64,000 nt of DNA from Paenibacillus oceani (GTDB lineage Bacteria; Bacillota; Bacilli; Paenibacillales; NBRC-103111): positions 124,001-188,000 of the forward strand of contig NZ_JACXJA010000001.1 in NCBI RefSeq assembly GCF_014705615.1, written 5' to 3'. Positions 1 to 8,268 of this stretch are shown piece by piece. The position numbers and the translations under genes were made by a program. Position 1 is the first letter of the stretch, and the number at the start of each line of letters is the position of its first letter. The notes beneath the pieces are model-generated. The model made no database searches. It was not told the DNA's origin and saw only the letters and a program-made list of their open reading frames with translations.

Positions 1-82
1 AACCTGCTTAAGAGGCCGCTTTTCCTGGTACAGAACACCCCGATTCGCTTTAACGCTTTACCCAGCATACACATTCTACGCT

Positions 83-146
83 AAAAAAAGACGGAAACGC
101 CCCACCCTAAGCGGCATGCTTCCGCCCAAGATGAACGCTTCCGTCC
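83..146 (-). terminator. Intrinsic terminator after the ROK kinase operon
   Basis: Read on the minus strand, the arms GACGGAAGCGTT and GCGTTTCCGTC pair and are followed directly by a run of seven T. A smaller GCGG/CCGC hairpin lies in the loop. It sits about 90 bases past the kinase stop and closes the murQ-DUF4434-ROK group. The 1-82 stretch beyond it shows nothing I can assign. Confidence 0.75.
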
Positions 147-233
147 TGGTTTTCAGACCGGAGCCGGACAACCAACCCCGCCTCCCGTCTTAGCTTCTCT
201 GTATCCTCATCCGGGTGCTCCCGCGAAAGCGAT

Positions 234-1175
234 TCAGTCCGCCGCCAGCCAAGCCAGCTTCGCCGCACCCGCCAAGCCCGCCTGCTCGCCGAGCGCCGCC
301 GGTACGATCCGGACCGGACCGTAGGCCGGCATCGTCTGCCGCTTCACCTGAGCTTCGATCCGGTCGAACAAAAAGTCGCCCTGAGCGGTAACGGCTCCCC
401 CGATTACAACCGATTCCGGGTTCAGCGTATGAATCAGGCTGGTGAGGCCGACCGCGACGTATTCCGCATACCGGTCGATCAGGCCGAGCGCCTGCTCGTG
501 ACCGCTGCGGGCGAGCTCGAACAGCTTTTTCGCCGATCCGCCGGTAACCGACGGTCCCAAGCCGATTTCGGCGGCTTGCCGCATCAGCGCCGTGACGGAT
601 GCATACTGCTCCCAGCATCCTTTCAGGCCGCAGTTGCACGGCTGTCCGTCATGCTTGATCACGATATGCCCGTAGCCCCCGGCATACCCGCTGCGCCCGT
701 AATACGGGGTACCGTTCTCCGTCACCCAGCTTCCTCCTACGCCTGTACCGAGCGTGATGCAGAGGAAACCTTCCGTCAGCTCTTTACCCGCGCCGATCCA
801 CGCTTCGCCGATGGCAAAGGCATGCGCGTCGTTCACGAGGGCGACGGGAAGCCCGGTCTCGCGGGCCATATTGTCGCGCAGCGGCACACCTGTCCAGCCA
901 GGCAGGTTGGACGTCGCGTAGCCGATCCGGCCTTCCTTCACGTTGACGTAACCGGCCGTCGCTACTCCCATGCCGCGGGCTTCCCAGCCTTGGGCCGCCG
1001 CCTTCTCCTTGTAGCCGCGGGCGATGCCGTACAATTTGTCCAGCAGCGAGTCTCTCCCCGCGCCCGCTTCCGTCGGCGTGTTGTCGGCGTGCAAAATGCG
1101 CCCTTCGCTGTCCACGATACCCGACTTGATGTTCGTGCCTCCGATATCGATTCCGAATACGACCTGTTGTTTCAT
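234..1175 (-). CDS. ROK-family sugar kinase
   Basis: This 313-aa protein is a ROK-type (hexokinase/Hsp70/actin fold) sugar kinase that should phosphorylate a hexose or N-acetylhexosamine with ATP in the cytosol. Visible marks are the phosphate-1 loop DIGGTN at residues 10-15, the catalytic Asp in NDAHAF near residue 116, GTGVGG at 143-148, and the ROK zinc motif His170 with Cys180, Cys182 and Cys187. The start at 1175 is preferred over an in-frame upstream ATG because its ATG overlaps the DUF4434 stop as ATGA, implying translational coupling. Its neighbour murQ suggests an amino sugar substrate such as GlcNAc or MurNAc, but glucose or another hexose cannot be excluded from sequence alone. Confidence 0.85.
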   Translation of the reverse strand: MKQQVVFGIDIGGTNIKSGIVDSEGRILHADNTPTEAGAGRDSLLDKLYGIARGYKEKAAAQGWEARGMGVATAGYVNVKEGRIGYATSNLPGWTGVPLRDNMARETGLPVALVNDAHAFAIGEAWIGAGKELTEGFLCITLGTGVGGSWVTENGTPYYGRSGYAGGYGHIVIKHDGQPCNCGLKGCWEQYASVTALMRQAAEIGLGPSVTGGSAKKLFELARSGHEQALGLIDRYAEYVAVGLTSLIHTLNPESVVIGGAVTAQGDFLFDRIEAQVKRQTMPAYGPVRIVPAALGEQAGLAGAAKLAWLAAD

Positions 1176-2149
1176 CGATTCCGCTCCGTCTCCGCCTGCC
1201 CCGCGATCGGCCACAACCCGTTGTCGCGCAGCAATGCCATGTAGTTTTCATACAGCTGTACCGATGTTTCATGCCCTGCATGTGCGGCGCTGCCCGGCTT
1301 GTTCATCATGCCCAAATATTGATAGCACAGCACCTTATCCGAATATTTCGATAAAATCTCCAACTGGCGGCGTACCCGCTCGGACGGTCCCGGATGGAGC
1401 ACTTTGCCCGCGAACTTGAACAGCTCCAGATCGGACCAGAGCGGCTTGTTCGCGCGGTCGTGAGCTTCCCGCAGCCGTGCAAACGTCGCATCCACCGCTT
1501 CGAACGTCGTCCGGTCGACCCCGATCTCGTCTTGATAGGCGATATAATCGACCTCCAGCGAACGGAGCTGCGCGACGAACCGGTCGTCGCCGGTAATCGA
1601 ACGGGTGCCATATGGGGCGATCATCACCCGCTGCGGTCCGATCTTGCGCAGGAAATCGGCCATCTCGTTGGCATATGCGATATAGTGGTCGGGGAAATGG
1701 GTGAAAATCGCTGCTTCCACCGGCAAATACCAGCCGGCAAACGAAGCATGATGACCGTACTTCGCCGCCAGCTCTTTGGCGAAATCATAACGAAGCGCCG
1801 ACTTGTCTCCGGTAGTCGATAAACTGCCCATAATCGGTGTCGTATAAAAGCCGTTCCCTACATAAATCGTCAGGCCGAGACGATCCCCTGCCCGGAGAAC
1901 CGCCTCCAGCGGGTCCTTACATACCGTATCCCACCGATGCGACCATATCTCCGAAGGGTAAAACGCTTTGCCATGCAGCGCAACATTCAGCAGCACCAGC
2001 GTATCCATCCCCGCCTCGGCCATCTCCGTCAGCTTGAAATCCCAATCTTCGTCGGTAAACTGCTGTGTCGTCGAGTTCCAGCAGTCCCCTTCATACGGAT
2101 TCGGATGATAAAAATCGAACCAGGACCCCGTAATGCGCATAAGCGCCAT
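1172..2149 (-). CDS. DUF4434 TIM-barrel (glycosidase-like) protein
   Basis: This 325-aa cytosolic protein has no signal peptide. It opens with GSWFDFYHPNPYEG and the pattern 'W...F..K..EMAEAGMDTLVL' that is typical of the DUF4434 family, which is related to glycoside hydrolase barrels. An SD (AAGGGGGAA) lies before the ATG. It is co-directional with murQ (115 bases upstream) and overlaps the ROK kinase by four bases. The context suggests it processes a peptidoglycan-derived or other amino-sugar glycoside, but no enzymatic activity can be read from the sequence. Acidic residues in NEMADF and YQDEIGVD are candidates for catalysis only by analogy. Confidence 0.7.
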   Translation of the reverse strand: MALMRITGSWFDFYHPNPYEGDCWNSTTQQFTDEDWDFKLTEMAEAGMDTLVLLNVALHGKAFYPSEIWSHRWDTVCKDPLEAVLRAGDRLGLTIYVGNGFYTTPIMGSLSTTGDKSALRYDFAKELAAKYGHHASFAGWYLPVEAAIFTHFPDHYIAYANEMADFLRKIGPQRVMIAPYGTRSITGDDRFVAQLRSLEVDYIAYQDEIGVDRTTFEAVDATFARLREAHDRANKPLWSDLELFKFAGKVLHPGPSERVRRQLEILSKYSDKVLCYQYLGMMNKPGSAAHAGHETSVQLYENYMALLRDNGLWPIAGQAETERNR

Positions 2150-2264
2150 GTCGCTTCCCCCTTATAGGACGATGCTTCCCGCGTCTTCTTACCTTTACTT
2201 AACTTAGCATCCCGCTTGTCGGGCAAATCCCAGCCTGAACCATTCCTCGGCAGTCGCCTGCCAG

Positions 2265-3170
2265 TCAAGCCTGAAGCGCGCCGCGCACGTTCCCGTCCGC
2301 TTCAGCCAATCGCCGGAATGCTTCCTCGGCCGATACGCCGGCAAGCAGCATGACGATGCTCGCCTTCATATGGTCGCCGGTGGCCGCCATCGCCGCCTCG
2401 ACGGCCGATTCTTCCTCGCCTGTCGCCATGGCGACGATTCCCCGGGCGCGCTGCCGCAGCTTCCCGTTCGACGCTTCCATGTCGACCATGAAGTTTTGGT
2501 ACACCTTGCCGAGCTTCACCATCACCCCGGTGCTGATCATGTTCAGCACGAGCTTCTGCGCCGTGCCGGCCTTCAGCCGCGTCGAGCCGGTCAGCGCCTC
2601 CGGTCCGACCGTCACCTCGATCGCCTTGTCGGCGAGGTCGCCGATCACGGAGCCTCCGCTGCAGGCGAGCGCGACCGTCGACGCTCCCGCCGAGCGGGCG
2701 TACTGCAGCGCGCCGACCACGTACGGCGTGCGGCCGCTCGCCGCGATGCCGACGACGACGTCTCCTGCCGCCAGGCCGCGCTCCGCCAGATCGGCGGCGC
2801 CCAGCTCGGGGTCGTCCTCCGCCGACTCGTCGGCGCGGTCCCGCGCCACGCCGCCCGCTACGAGCGCCTGCACGAGCTCCGGCGGCGTGCCGAACGTCGG
2901 CGGGCACTCGTACGCGTCGAGGACGCCGAGACGCCCGCTCGTACCGGCGCCGACATAAAACAGCCGTCCGCCCCGCCGCAAAGCGCCGGCGATCAGATCG
3001 ACAGCCTCGGCGACGGCCGGAAGCGCCGCCTCCACCGCCACCGGAACGCGGAAATCTTCCGCGTTCATCAGCCGGAGAAGCTCCATCGTGGAGCATTGGT
3101 CCAAATCCCGGGTTCGCGGATTGACCTGCTCCGTATCCAGATGCCTGATACCAGGCGATTGTCGGTCCAC
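2265..3170 (-). CDS. murQ: N-acetylmuramic acid 6-phosphate etherase
   Basis: MurQ cleaves the lactyl ether of MurNAc-6-phosphate to give GlcNAc-6-phosphate and D-lactate in peptidoglycan recycling. The SIS-domain signature GAGTSGRLGVLDAYECPP is complete, with the catalytic Glu near residue 88. The segment around EDDPELG and the C-terminal NVRGAL region also fit. I chose the GTG at 3170 (301 aa, usual family length) because AAGGGGAA stands eight bases upstream; the ATG ten codons earlier has no ribosome binding site. No PTS component is adjacent, so MurNAc import and phosphorylation must be supplied elsewhere or by the nearby ROK kinase (inference). Confidence 0.93.
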   Translation of the reverse strand: MDRQSPGIRHLDTEQVNPRTRDLDQCSTMELLRLMNAEDFRVPVAVEAALPAVAEAVDLIAGALRRGGRLFYVGAGTSGRLGVLDAYECPPTFGTPPELVQALVAGGVARDRADESAEDDPELGAADLAERGLAAGDVVVGIAASGRTPYVVGALQYARSAGASTVALACSGGSVIGDLADKAIEVTVGPEALTGSTRLKAGTAQKLVLNMISTGVMVKLGKVYQNFMVDMEASNGKLRQRARGIVAMATGEEESAVEAAMAATGDHMKASIVMLLAGVSAEEAFRRLAEADGNVRGALQA

Positions 3171-3209
3171 GGAAATTCCCCTTCCGAAAATTTTCTCCAT
3201 AAATCAAAA

Positions 3210-3250
3210 AACAAAAAGGAGCATATCTCCATTATAGAAGAGTGCTCCTT
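3210..3250 (-). terminator. Terminator of the EamA gene, fused with the murQ promoter
   Basis: On the minus strand an 8-bp stem AAGGAGCA/TGCTCCTT with a 19-base loop is followed by TTTTGTTTTTT. It lies 118 bases past the EamA stop. The loop contains the TATAAT of the murQ promoter. Confidence 0.55.
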
Positions 3251-3260
3251 CTTCTGTAAA
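3231..3260 (-). promoter_or_regulatory. Sigma-A type promoter of murQ, overlapping an inverted repeat
   Basis: On the minus strand TTTACA and TATAAT are separated by 18 bases. The predicted transcription start lies about 50 bases before the GTG of murQ. The promoter sits inside the inverted repeat AAGGAGCA/TGCTCCTT (3216-3250), so the same bases may act as an operator, as the terminator of the upstream EamA gene, or as both. Confidence 0.6.
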
Positions 3261-3367
3261 GCGTCGGATTCGACGCTGCGCCCAGCTGTTGCGTCAGCTG
3301 TTGCGGCATCCTGTCAACCTGCTCGGGTGCGTTGCTGCAAACGCAATCCGTAGACGTTGCCGCCCCA

Positions 3368-4279
3368 TCAGCCCGCCTCCGCCGCCTCCCCTGCTTCCGC
3401 CGGTCTCGGCCTGCTGCGCGGCCGGTTCCTGCCGATCGAGGTCGCCAGCAAGACGCCGCCGATAATAAGCAGCGAGCCGAAACCCTGCTTGAGCGAAACC
3501 GCCGTTCCCAGGATCACATACCCGAGCGACATCGCTACGAACGGCTGCAGATTCAGGAATACCGCCGCCTTGCCGGCGCCCACGATCTGCATCTGCCGGT
3601 TCCAGACGAGCCCGCACACGACCTGCATCAGAAACGCGCTGGCAATCAGCAGCGTCCACGCCCACAGCTCGGTGCTCATGCCCGATACGTCCTCGCGGAG
3701 CAAAGCTACCGGGATCAGCATCGCGGTGCCGGATACCGTGGCGTACGAGGTGACGAAAAACGCGTCCCTGCGTTCCATCAGCTTGCGCGTCAAAATCGTC
3801 GAGGCGACAAACGTCAGCATCGCCCCGACAATCCACAACTCGCCGGCTGACAGATGAATCGAGCCGCCCTTGCCGACGACGAAAAAGACGCCGGACAAAG
3901 CGATCGCCGAGCCGATCCCCATCCGCAGCGTAATCTTCTCGCTGAGAAACAGCGGTGCCAGCAGTCCGATCATAATCGGAGACAGCGACAGGAGCAGCGA
4001 CGAAGTCGTCGGGTCCGCATCCTGCATCCCGGTATAAAAACAGATTTGATTAAGCGCATTGGCGGCGCCGAGAGGAAGCAGCAGCTTCCAATCCTTCCAC
4101 ACCGGCCACTCGAACCGCCGTGCGGCCATCGCCATAACGACGTATACCGAGGAAGTGAGCAGCAGCCGGGAGACGGAGAGCAGCATCGGGGGGAAATGAT
4201 CGACCAGAATCGCGCCGAACACAAAATTGCTTCCCCATATCGTTACGCAAACCAGCAGCAATAAATAAGAGCGGGCCAT
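3368..4279 (-). CDS. EamA/DMT-superfamily permease
   Basis: This 303-aa integral membrane protein has about ten hydrophobic segments and the two-fold EamA repeat. The first half starts LLLLVCVTIWGSNFVFG and contains the YTGMQDADPTTSSLL motif at the repeat junction; the second begins near ELWIVGAMLTF. Family members export amino acids or other small metabolites; the substrate is not predictable here. I start at the ATG at 4279, which follows GAAGGAA at good spacing, instead of the ATG eleven codons upstream. The tail is rich in Arg, Pro and Ala. It is monocistronic by layout: about 270 bases separate it from the ABC permease downstream of which it reads, and nothing else was identified in that gap. 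Confidence 0.85.
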   Translation of the reverse strand: MARSYLLLLVCVTIWGSNFVFGAILVDHFPPMLLSVSRLLLTSSVYVVMAMAARRFEWPVWKDWKLLLPLGAANALNQICFYTGMQDADPTTSSLLLSLSPIMIGLLAPLFLSEKITLRMGIGSAIALSGVFFVVGKGGSIHLSAGELWIVGAMLTFVASTILTRKLMERRDAFFVTSYATVSGTAMLIPVALLREDVSGMSTELWAWTLLIASAFLMQVVCGLVWNRQMQIVGAGKAAVFLNLQPFVAMSLGYVILGTAVSLKQGFGSLLIIGGVLLATSIGRNRPRSRPRPAEAGEAAEAG

Positions 4280-4549
4280 AGATCGTATTCCTTCGCTTTC
4301 ATGTTGGGTCAATCGTTGTCTACTCCCATCTTACTTCGCCGCGAAAGGAAAAGCGAAGAACCCGCTCCCCCGTTTTCCACACTATGCGCCATAAACCCAT
4401 ATGCAATCGTTGCTATGCCCCCGTATGCTCCTCTTCACGGCTTATTTGCCGCCGCAGGGATTCGCCCGTTGTCAGCTCATCCTGACCTGAGCGTATACTA
4501 GCGCACTGGATGTAAGATTTCCCGTACCCCATGTCCGCCCGTTCGGGTA

Positions 4550-6472
4550 TCAGCTTTGTGCCAACTGCTTCATATACGCCTTCCGGGCCAAGGCAAAGTA
4601 AAGGATCTGCATCCCGGTATACACCGCTATCACGTCGATCCCGTACTGCCATACGCTCGATCCGAGCAGATTGCCCAGCGTTTTATAGGCGAATGCCGCG
4701 TGAACCATGCCGACGACTACCGGCACGAAAAACGATATGCCGATTTGGGTCGTCGTCATTTTACGAATCTCGGCGTCCGACACCCCGATCCGGCTCAACG
4801 CCCGGAACTGCGTCTGATCCTCCTGGATTTCCGTAAACAGCTTAAAATACAGCATACTGCCCGACGCAATGAAAAACAGAAAGCTGACGAACACGCCGAT
4901 GAACAGCGCCAGCGAGTTAAACTGGTGCATGGCCGCATAATCCTCGATCCGGCATTCCAGCTGCCACGAGCGTTCCTTGGGTACCGTTTCGCGAATATGC
5001 GAGGCGGCCGCCAACGACTCCTTCCAATTGCGAACCTCAAACCCGTAATACGCGTACAGCTCGGACTCCGGGACCGCCCGGCTCCATTCCTCGTATTGCC
5101 GATCGTTCACTACGATCATATTCGCAAGCTCCAGCCTCGAATTAATGATGCCGCCGTTACTTTGACCGTCGATCTGCAGCGTCACGTCCCTGCCCCCGAC
5201 GACCGTATCCAACTGATCGCCCGGCTTGAAATATTCCACGGCCACTTGTCGGTTCGGATGAACGTAATAGGCATGACCCGGTTCAACCTTCAGCGTTTTT
5301 TTACGCTGCAGCTTCGCAACCCGGTTGTACGACTGCTCCGGTATGACGAGCGCTTCCGTCTTGTAGCGCATCGACTCCAGCGTGACGGGCACCTGGAAGC
5401 CGGACAACTGCACTTCGTAATCCAATTCGAGACCGTGAAGCGCGAGCTGCCGCTTCAGCTCCTCCGGATGGATGACCTCGTGAACGCCAAGCCCTTTCTC
5501 GATCACCCCGAACGATTGCGGAAACCGTTCCATCATCTGATTGCGCGTATCCTGAAACAAGACATAAAACGTCCCCGAAGCCGTCAAGATGACCGCGCAT
5601 AAGATCGAAGCGGTAAACAGAGTGCGGGCGTTATCCTTGATCTTAAATAAAAGCTGGGCGATCGTGACGATATGCGTATGCCGGTAATACAACCCCGGCG
5701 TCCTCTGCAGCCGCCGCAATATCGCAACACTCGCCTGCGTAAATAAAAAATACGTGCCGACAATAACGGTGATCAGAATCGGCATCATATACGCGATAAT
5801 CGTGTAGATGTGGGCCGTATACGCCATATAATAACCGCTCAGCAAACAAACGGCCGCCAGGGCGGTTAACCATTTCGAATACAGCGGCACGCTTTTCGGC
5901 TGTTTCGACGCTTTCATCAGCTCGACGATCTGGCTTCGTCCCAGATGCCGGAGCGTATACAGCGTGATAAGCTCGAACAGCGCCAAAAACCCGAGAGCGG
6001 TGATCCAGATCGCTTTAGGCGCAAGAATAAACCGGATCGGGCTTGTTACCTGCAGCAGCTGGGCAAGCACCATGAAGAACAGCTTGGTGAACAAAGCCCC
6101 GAAGCCGATACCCGCCGCGATCGCAAGCAAAGCGATCAGCGTATTTTCGTACACCACGAGCAGGGCGATTTGGCGGTTCGTCGTGCCGAACAGACGAAGC
6201 AGGCCGAACTCCTTTTTCCGCGACCTCAGAAAGGCCGACATCGAATACAGCACGAAAAAGAAGGAAAAGATGACGATGATGTACTCGCATAAAATCATCC
6301 CTTGCCGCACCTTGCTGGCTGCGGGGATATTGCCGCTCACCACGTCCGGATGGAACAGAAACGCCGCATAAATAAAAAAGATCATGACGGAAAACGTGCT
6401 GCACAGGAAAAAAGCGACATACCGGTGCCAATTGCCCCGGACGTTATTCCGGGCGAGTCGGCGAAACGTCAT
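4550..6472 (-). CDS. BceB-like ABC transporter permease
   Basis: This 640-aa FtsX-type permease has ten predicted helices and a large extracytoplasmic domain between helices 7 and 8 (roughly residues 310-520), the architecture of Bce-type peptide-resistance transporters. The N-terminal MTFRRLARNNVRGNWHRYVA is characteristic of the family. Such permeases release lipid-II-cycle intermediates from antimicrobial peptides such as bacitracin and also signal to a partner histidine kinase. The start at 6472 has GGGAGG upstream and overlaps the ATPase stop by 29 bases; the longer open frame upstream is a shadow inside the ATPase gene. The likely kinase partner is encoded about 3 kb upstream (8269-9351), separated by two unrelated small genes. 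Confidence 0.85.
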   Translation of the reverse strand: MTFRRLARNNVRGNWHRYVAFFLCSTFSVMIFFIYAAFLFHPDVVSGNIPAASKVRQGMILCEYIIVIFSFFFVLYSMSAFLRSRKKEFGLLRLFGTTNRQIALLVVYENTLIALLAIAAGIGFGALFTKLFFMVLAQLLQVTSPIRFILAPKAIWITALGFLALFELITLYTLRHLGRSQIVELMKASKQPKSVPLYSKWLTALAAVCLLSGYYMAYTAHIYTIIAYMMPILITVIVGTYFLFTQASVAILRRLQRTPGLYYRHTHIVTIAQLLFKIKDNARTLFTASILCAVILTASGTFYVLFQDTRNQMMERFPQSFGVIEKGLGVHEVIHPEELKRQLALHGLELDYEVQLSGFQVPVTLESMRYKTEALVIPEQSYNRVAKLQRKKTLKVEPGHAYYVHPNRQVAVEYFKPGDQLDTVVGGRDVTLQIDGQSNGGIINSRLELANMIVVNDRQYEEWSRAVPESELYAYYGFEVRNWKESLAAASHIRETVPKERSWQLECRIEDYAAMHQFNSLALFIGVFVSFLFFIASGSMLYFKLFTEIQEDQTQFRALSRIGVSDAEIRKMTTTQIGISFFVPVVVGMVHAAFAYKTLGNLLGSSVWQYGIDVIAVYTGMQILYFALARKAYMKQLAQS

Positions 6473-7226
6473 TGAAGTTCCCTCCCAGCACGCTAAGCGC
6501 ATCCAAGATTTGCTGGAAAAAGGCCTGACGGTTCGCCCCCCGGCGAATCTCCGAGAACAGCCGGCCGTCCTTAATGAACACGATTCGCCGGCAATAGCTG
6601 GCCGCGAACGGATCATGCGTAACCATAAGGATGGTCGTCCCCTGTTCTTCATTCAACCGCTTCAGCGCCTCCATCGCGTCCTTGGCCGCCTTCGAGTCCA
6701 GATTGCCGGTAAGCTCGTCCGCCAGCACGATCGCGGGACGGTGGATGATCGCACGGGCAATCGCCGCCCTCTGCTGCTGTCCGCCCGACACTTCATACGT
6801 GCGCTTGTCCAGGATAGCCGCTATGCCTAACACTTCGGCGACTTCGCGGACGCGGCGCTCGATCTCCGCGGCTTTCAAGTTGTCCAGTACCAGCGGCAGG
6901 ACGATATTATCCTTCATGGACAACGTATCGAGCAGGTTGAAGTCCTGAAAAATAAACCCGAGCTGCCGGCGACGGAAGAGGGCGAGCTCCTTATTGGACA
7001 GCTTGCTCGGGTCGGTTCCGTTCACCTCGATCCGGCCCGAGGTCGGCTGATCGATCGTAGACAGCAGGTTGAGCAGCGTCGTCTTGCCGCTGCCGGAAGG
7101 CCCCATCACGCCGACGAACTCCCCTTCGGACACTTCCAGATGGATTTGATCAAGCGCCCGGTAAGTCATTTTGCTCGATTTGGCTCCATATATTTTCGAT
7201 AGCGCCTGCGCCTTTAATACCGTCAT
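6444..7226 (-). CDS. BceA-like ABC transporter ATPase
   Basis: This 260-aa nucleotide-binding subunit pairs with the downstream permease. Walker A GPSGSGKT is at 42-49, the Q-loop at Gln94, signature SGGQQQR at 147-153, Walker B IVLADE at 166-171 and the switch His near 204. The D-loop region reads ADELTGNLD, with Leu in place of the Pro common in ADEPTGNLD; this is conservative and should not abolish activity. GGAGGAACT precedes the ATG. It is the first gene of the transporter operon, divergent from the small Cys-rich protein gene at 7454. Confidence 0.9.
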   Translation of the reverse strand: MTVLKAQALSKIYGAKSSKMTYRALDQIHLEVSEGEFVGVMGPSGSGKTTLLNLLSTIDQPTSGRIEVNGTDPSKLSNKELALFRRRQLGFIFQDFNLLDTLSMKDNIVLPLVLDNLKAAEIERRVREVAEVLGIAAILDKRTYEVSGGQQQRAAIARAIIHRPAIVLADELTGNLDSKAAKDAMEALKRLNEEQGTTILMVTHDPFAASYCRRIVFIKDGRLFSEIRRGANRQAFFQQILDALSVLGGNFNDVSPTRPE

Positions 7227-7408
7227 AACTAAGTTCCTCCATCATGCTACAGCGATTGTGTGCAGCCTCTATTCCCAGTGTACCCGAAGAAACCAATCCG
7301 CACGATGGGGGAAGCTTTCAAATACCGAATACGCGGCTTACAGTTTTGTCATCTAATTTTTCCGTGATATTTGCAGCGAAGATGCGGTTGCCCCCTGTCG
7401 AAATATGA

Positions 7409-7414
7409 TATACT
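7409..7414 (+). promoter_or_regulatory. Candidate -10 box for the 87-aa Cys-motif gene
   Basis: TATACT lies about 40 bases ahead of the start codon. A TTGCCC stands 15 bases upstream, a short spacer, so the -35 assignment is weak. Confidence 0.35.
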
Positions 7415-7453
7415 ATGAAAAGTTCAGACTATACAAAAGTTCAGGGTGATAAA

Positions 7454-7717
7454 ATGGCACAATTTTATGTGACGGACCTGCAGCAATCCGATACGAATGA
7501 GAAGGCTGGGCTGTACCAGTTTTTGGCCACCTTTTCCGACAAGACGAAGGCCCGGGTGTTCTACACGAAAAATCCCGACTGGAAAATTACAAGCATCACC
7601 AGACTGCTCACGGTACCTTGCCCCATCTGCCGCAAAGACTACTTCTGCAATTGCCTGGAGCGGTTCTCCGACACGATCCATAACGAGATCGTGGACAGCG
7701 GTCTGCTTCCCGAGTAA
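7454..7717 (+). CDS. Small conserved-looking protein with clustered cysteines
   Basis: This 87-aa protein is not recognised. Its C-terminal third contains CPICRKDYFCNC, four cysteines in CxxC-x6-CxC spacing, which could bind zinc or a redox metal. The rest is predicted soluble with no signal peptide. AGGGTGA precedes the ATG at 7454, which is preferred over an in-frame ATG 13 codons upstream. It is the only plus-strand gene in the first 31 kb and is inserted between the BceAB-like and BceRS-like gene pairs. It ends in a bidirectional terminator shared with the HesB-like gene. A role in metal binding is inference only. Confidence 0.7.
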   Translation: MAQFYVTDLQQSDTNEKAGLYQFLATFSDKTKARVFYTKNPDWKITSITRLLTVPCPICRKDYFCNCLERFSDTIHNEIVDSGLLPE

Positions 7718-7751
7718 GCGTACCCGGTATCGGTTCTTCGACGCACACCCC

Positions 7752-7800
7752 AAAAAGTCCCTGACCGTTCTTCGGCAAACGAAGAATTCAGGGACTTTTT
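7752..7800. terminator. Bidirectional terminator between convergent genes
   Basis: AAAAAGTCCCTGA pairs with TCAGGGACTTTTT, and TTCTTCG pairs with CGAAGAA inside it. The stem carries A runs and T runs on both sides, so it can end transcripts from both the 87-aa gene (plus) and the HesB-like gene (minus). Confidence 0.85.
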
Positions 7801-7849
7801 GCATCGGTCCGCCATCACAGGCGGCCAGGGCGCCACTTTGCGATCCATG

Positions 7850-8146
7850 TTAGTGGCCTTGCTCCAGAACCATCTCCATGTCGATTTCTCCGTTTTTGAC
7901 ACCGATGCGCAAATCGTAATCGCCAATAAACCAGCCGTCCTGCTCCTCCAGGAAAAAGGCGATCCCGTCCGCTTCCGCGCGAACCGCCGGCTTGACCGGA
8001 GCTTCCCGGATGATGCCGAGCGAGTAGTTGGGATGAACGGTGCTGTGGCCCGCCAGCTTGACGAACAGGCGCAGCTCGTCCCCGCCCTTGAGCCCCATTT
8101 CCTTTTTGTAATACGCTGCGGCTTCGTTCGTGATGTGCAGTTGCAT
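7850..8146 (-). CDS. HesB/YneR-like protein without cluster cysteines
   Basis: This 98-aa protein has the HesB/IscA core fold pattern: MQLHITNEAAAYYKKEMGL at the N-terminus, then GDELRLFVKLAGHST and DLRIGV. It has no cysteine at all, so it cannot hold an Fe-S cluster in the way of IscA or SufA. It resembles the Bacillus YneR-type subgroup, whose function is unknown. GGAGGGG precedes the ATG. It lies downstream of the sensor kinase with about 120 bases between and may be read from the same transcript. Confidence 0.75.
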   Translation of the reverse strand: MQLHITNEAAAYYKKEMGLKGGDELRLFVKLAGHSTVHPNYSLGIIREAPVKPAVRAEADGIAFFLEEQDGWFIGDYDLRIGVKNGEIDMEMVLEQGH

Positions 8147-8268
8147 CGCAATCCCCTCCGTTGTTCGTTTCCGTTAGGATAACCGATTCTCCGGGGAGGA
8201 ACAAGGATAAACGTCACAACGGGAGGCGTCGTCCCGAAGCCTACCGCCCAACGCCAGCAGCAGGAGGA

